A DNA stretch of 33,351 bases from CAZCSK01 sp964501265 (GTDB lineage Bacteria; Actinomycetota; CADDZG01; JAHWKV01): the NCBI GenBank assembly GCA_964501265.1, contig CAZCSK010000025.1:1-33351 (forward strand), read 5' to 3'. The position numbers were made by a program, and so were the translations under genes. Below the pieces are notes generated by a model, which ran no database searches, had not been told where the DNA came from, and saw only the letters and a list, made by a program, of their open reading frames with translations. Each line of letters opens with the position of its first letter. The first letter of the stretch is position 1. Below, in pieces: positions 32,158 through 33,351 of the stretch.

Positions 32158-32166
32158 TACTATACA
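32158..32166. promoter_or_regulatory. Overlapping divergent -10 boxes for sppA and hisG
   Basis: In the 33 bases between the two starts, TTTACTATACA gives TATAGT on the minus strand (32164 to 32159, eight bases before the sppA ATG) and TACTAT or TATACA on the plus strand (about 20 bases before the hisG ATG). The same AT bases would serve both, so the two genes may compete for polymerase. No good -35 boxes are seen. Confidence 0.45.
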
Positions 32167-32183
32167 AGTTAAGATGGCTCGCG

Positions 32184-33062
32184 ATGCTCCGACTAGTCAT
32201 CCCCAAAGGCAGTTTCGAGGCCAAGACTTTGGCACTGTTTGACGCCGCCGACATACGCCTTGTACGAGGCAGCGATCGCGACTATCACGGGATCGTCGAC
32301 GACCCCCGGGTCGACAAGTTCTCTCTTCTCCGCCCTCAAGAAATACCAGGTTATGTCGAGGACGGTTTCTTCGACTTTGGTCTAACCGGCCTTGACTGGG
32401 TGGAGGAGACGGGCGCTAAGGTCGAGACCTTCGCCCGGCTTCCCTACGCAAAATCGTTTGTCGGCAGCGTCGTCAAGATCGTACTTGCCGTGTCGGAAGG
32501 ATCGGGGATTACAGAGGCAGCTCAGATTAAACCCGACAGCCGCATATCGACCGAGTATCCGAACCTCACCAAGAGGTTCTTTGACGAATTGGGGATACCC
32601 GTGAAGATCTTTACGTCTTACGGAGCCACCGAAGCCAAGGTGCCGGAGATCGTCGACGGGATCGTCGAACTCACAGAGACAGGTTCGACGCTGCGCCGTC
32701 ACGGGCTGCGGGTAATTCACACGCTGCTTGAATCTCCAGCGCTGTTGATTGCCAATCAAGCCGCCTGGGCCGACGGGGCGAAGCGGCAGGCGATGGAGGA
32801 AATCAAGATTCTGTTGATGGGGGTCATCGACGCCCAGGGCAAGGTTCTCGTGAAGTTGAACGTGGCCTCGGCAGACCTTGCCTCGGTCCTTGACCTATTG
32901 CCTGCGCTCAAAGCCCCGACCGTGTCCAAATTGGCAGACGAGTCTTTCTACGCCGTTGAGACTGTGGTCGCCAAGGGCCAGATCAACCTGCTCATCCCAC
33001 AACTCAAGGCCAAGGGCGCGACAGACATCCTGGAACTGCCCATCACCAAGATTGTCGATTAA
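32184..33062 (+). CDS. hisG: ATP phosphoribosyltransferase, long form
   Basis: First enzyme of histidine synthesis, joining ATP and PRPP. The 292 residues are the long, homohexameric, HisZ-independent form. The N-terminal two-lobed catalytic domain includes VRGSDRDYHGIVDDPRVDKF, LTGLDWVEETG, the PRPP loop ATEAKVPEIVDGIVELTETGSTLR, and a C-terminal ACT-like regulatory domain from about 215 (KVLVKLNVASADLASV) that would carry histidine feedback. ATG start with no Shine-Dalgarno and a short leader. No other his gene is in the window. hisE/hisI often lie next to it, and none is seen here. Confidence 0.95.
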   Translation: MLRLVIPKGSFEAKTLALFDAADIRLVRGSDRDYHGIVDDPRVDKFSLLRPQEIPGYVEDGFFDFGLTGLDWVEETGAKVETFARLPYAKSFVGSVVKIVLAVSEGSGITEAAQIKPDSRISTEYPNLTKRFFDELGIPVKIFTSYGATEAKVPEIVDGIVELTETGSTLRRHGLRVIHTLLESPALLIANQAAWADGAKRQAMEEIKILLMGVIDAQGKVLVKLNVASADLASVLDLLPALKAPTVSKLADESFYAVETVVAKGQINLLIPQLKAKGATDILELPITKIVD

Positions 33063-33086
33063 GGCTTTACTCCTACCGCGGCAAGT

Positions 33087-33198
33087 GCCCGGGAGCGCGA
33101 CCCCCATCCTTCGGACCCGCAGCGCGCAAGTCTTTGCCCTTTTGCGGTTGCATGCCCGGATTGCGCGACCCCCGTCCTCCGGACTCGTAGCGCGGTGG
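33087..33198. repeat. Two diverged direct repeats downstream of hisG
   Basis: Two related units start at 33087 and 33154, 67 bases apart. Both contain GCGCGACCCCC, then RTCCTYCGGACYCGY and AGCGCG, with four transitions over 32 bases and a one-base indel just before. Each can fold through GCGCG with CGCGC. The second is followed by GGGGGGTC, which can pair with its own GACCCCC. The palindromic elements described above are not present here. Confidence 0.75.
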
Positions 33199-33225
33199 GG
33201 GGTCACGCCTCCCACGTTTCAGCGT

Positions 33226-33249
33226 GGGGAAGGGCTCTTGCCCTTCCCC
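33226..33249 (+). other. Perfect hairpin downstream of hisG
   Basis: GGGGAAGGGC-TCTT-GCCCTTCCCC, ten perfect pairs with a four-base loop. It is preceded by a smaller hairpin CCCACG/CGTGGG (33211-33228). No T run follows, so it is not a standard intrinsic terminator, but it may stop or protect the hisG transcript. The rest of 33063-33351 shows no gene that I can support. Confidence 0.65.
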
Positions 33250-33351
33250 ATATAAAGGTGTTACCGTTTCCCCTAGCAACTTGAGGTGTTTCTTGCGTCG
33301 GGGTACCCGCGTTCAAAGCCTCACAGAGTGAAAGGCAGCACGAAGTGGCAC

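Noticed and set aside
33087..33198. CRISPR array
   Set aside because: Only two diverged units, with no regular spacers and no cas genes.
33328..33351. Start of a gene (GTG, reading MKGSTKWH) at the right edge
   Set aside because: Eight codons are too few. The start resembles some phage integrases but cannot be supported.

Overview
The window is a gene-dense bacterial chromosome segment of moderately high G+C. It most resembles an actinobacterium or a relative. Two lines of evidence support this. The run rpsO, pnp, M16 peptidase, dapB, dapA, RNase J, ftsK follows nusA, infB, DUF503, rbfA, truB, ribF, an arrangement familiar from actinobacteria. GTG and TTG starts are common, genes overlap by four bases (GTGA, ATGA, TTGA), and several starts sit only 8 to 20 bases after a good -10 box, as in leaderless transcripts. 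I cannot fix the lineage further from sequence alone.

Layout. Positions 131-23407 are one long plus-strand housekeeping block. It holds ribosome recycling, CDP-diacylglycerol and MEP isoprenoid synthesis and a site-2 protease (frr, cdsA, dxr, rseP), then proS. Next come the transcription/translation cluster (rimP, nusA, infB, DUF503, rbfA, DHH phosphoesterase, truB, ribF, a small zinc-ribbon protein, rpsO, pnp), an M16 peptidase, lysine/diaminopimelate synthesis (dapB, dapA), RNase J and the FtsK/SpoIIIE DNA translocase. Positions 23404-32150 are a minus-strand block, read in its own direction as SppA-type peptidase, FTR1 iron permease, glutamate synthase large subunit, hotdog thioesterase, alpha/beta hydrolase and a matrixin-like metalloprotease. 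A divergent promoter region separates sppA from plus-strand hisG (long form). The last 290 bases are non-coding and rich in repeats and hairpins.

The main discovery is a family of short palindromic mobile-looking elements. There are five copies, each 69 bp (71 bp in the only intergenic copy). Each begins C-G6-TTCGCAGCTTCTGG and ends GCTGCTA-C7-GAA-C6, with a variable 18-bp centre. Four lie inside otherwise intact protein genes and are translated as 23-residue insertions or tails: in dxr, dapB, the alpha/beta hydrolase and the C terminus of the thioesterase. The forward strand of the best copy has no stop codon in any frame, and the reverse strand is closed in only one. Three different frames are used. 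The fifth copy is in the pnp leader. This is analogous to the Rickettsia palindromic elements but unrelated as far as I can see, and I know of no description of it.

Secondary points of interest are a cdsA gene without a normal start codon where homology and the Shine-Dalgarno place it, a promoter plus intrinsic-terminator leader in front of gltB, nested palindromes upstream of dapB beside a possible CxxCH protein, and a GC-perfect hairpin in the start of ftsK.
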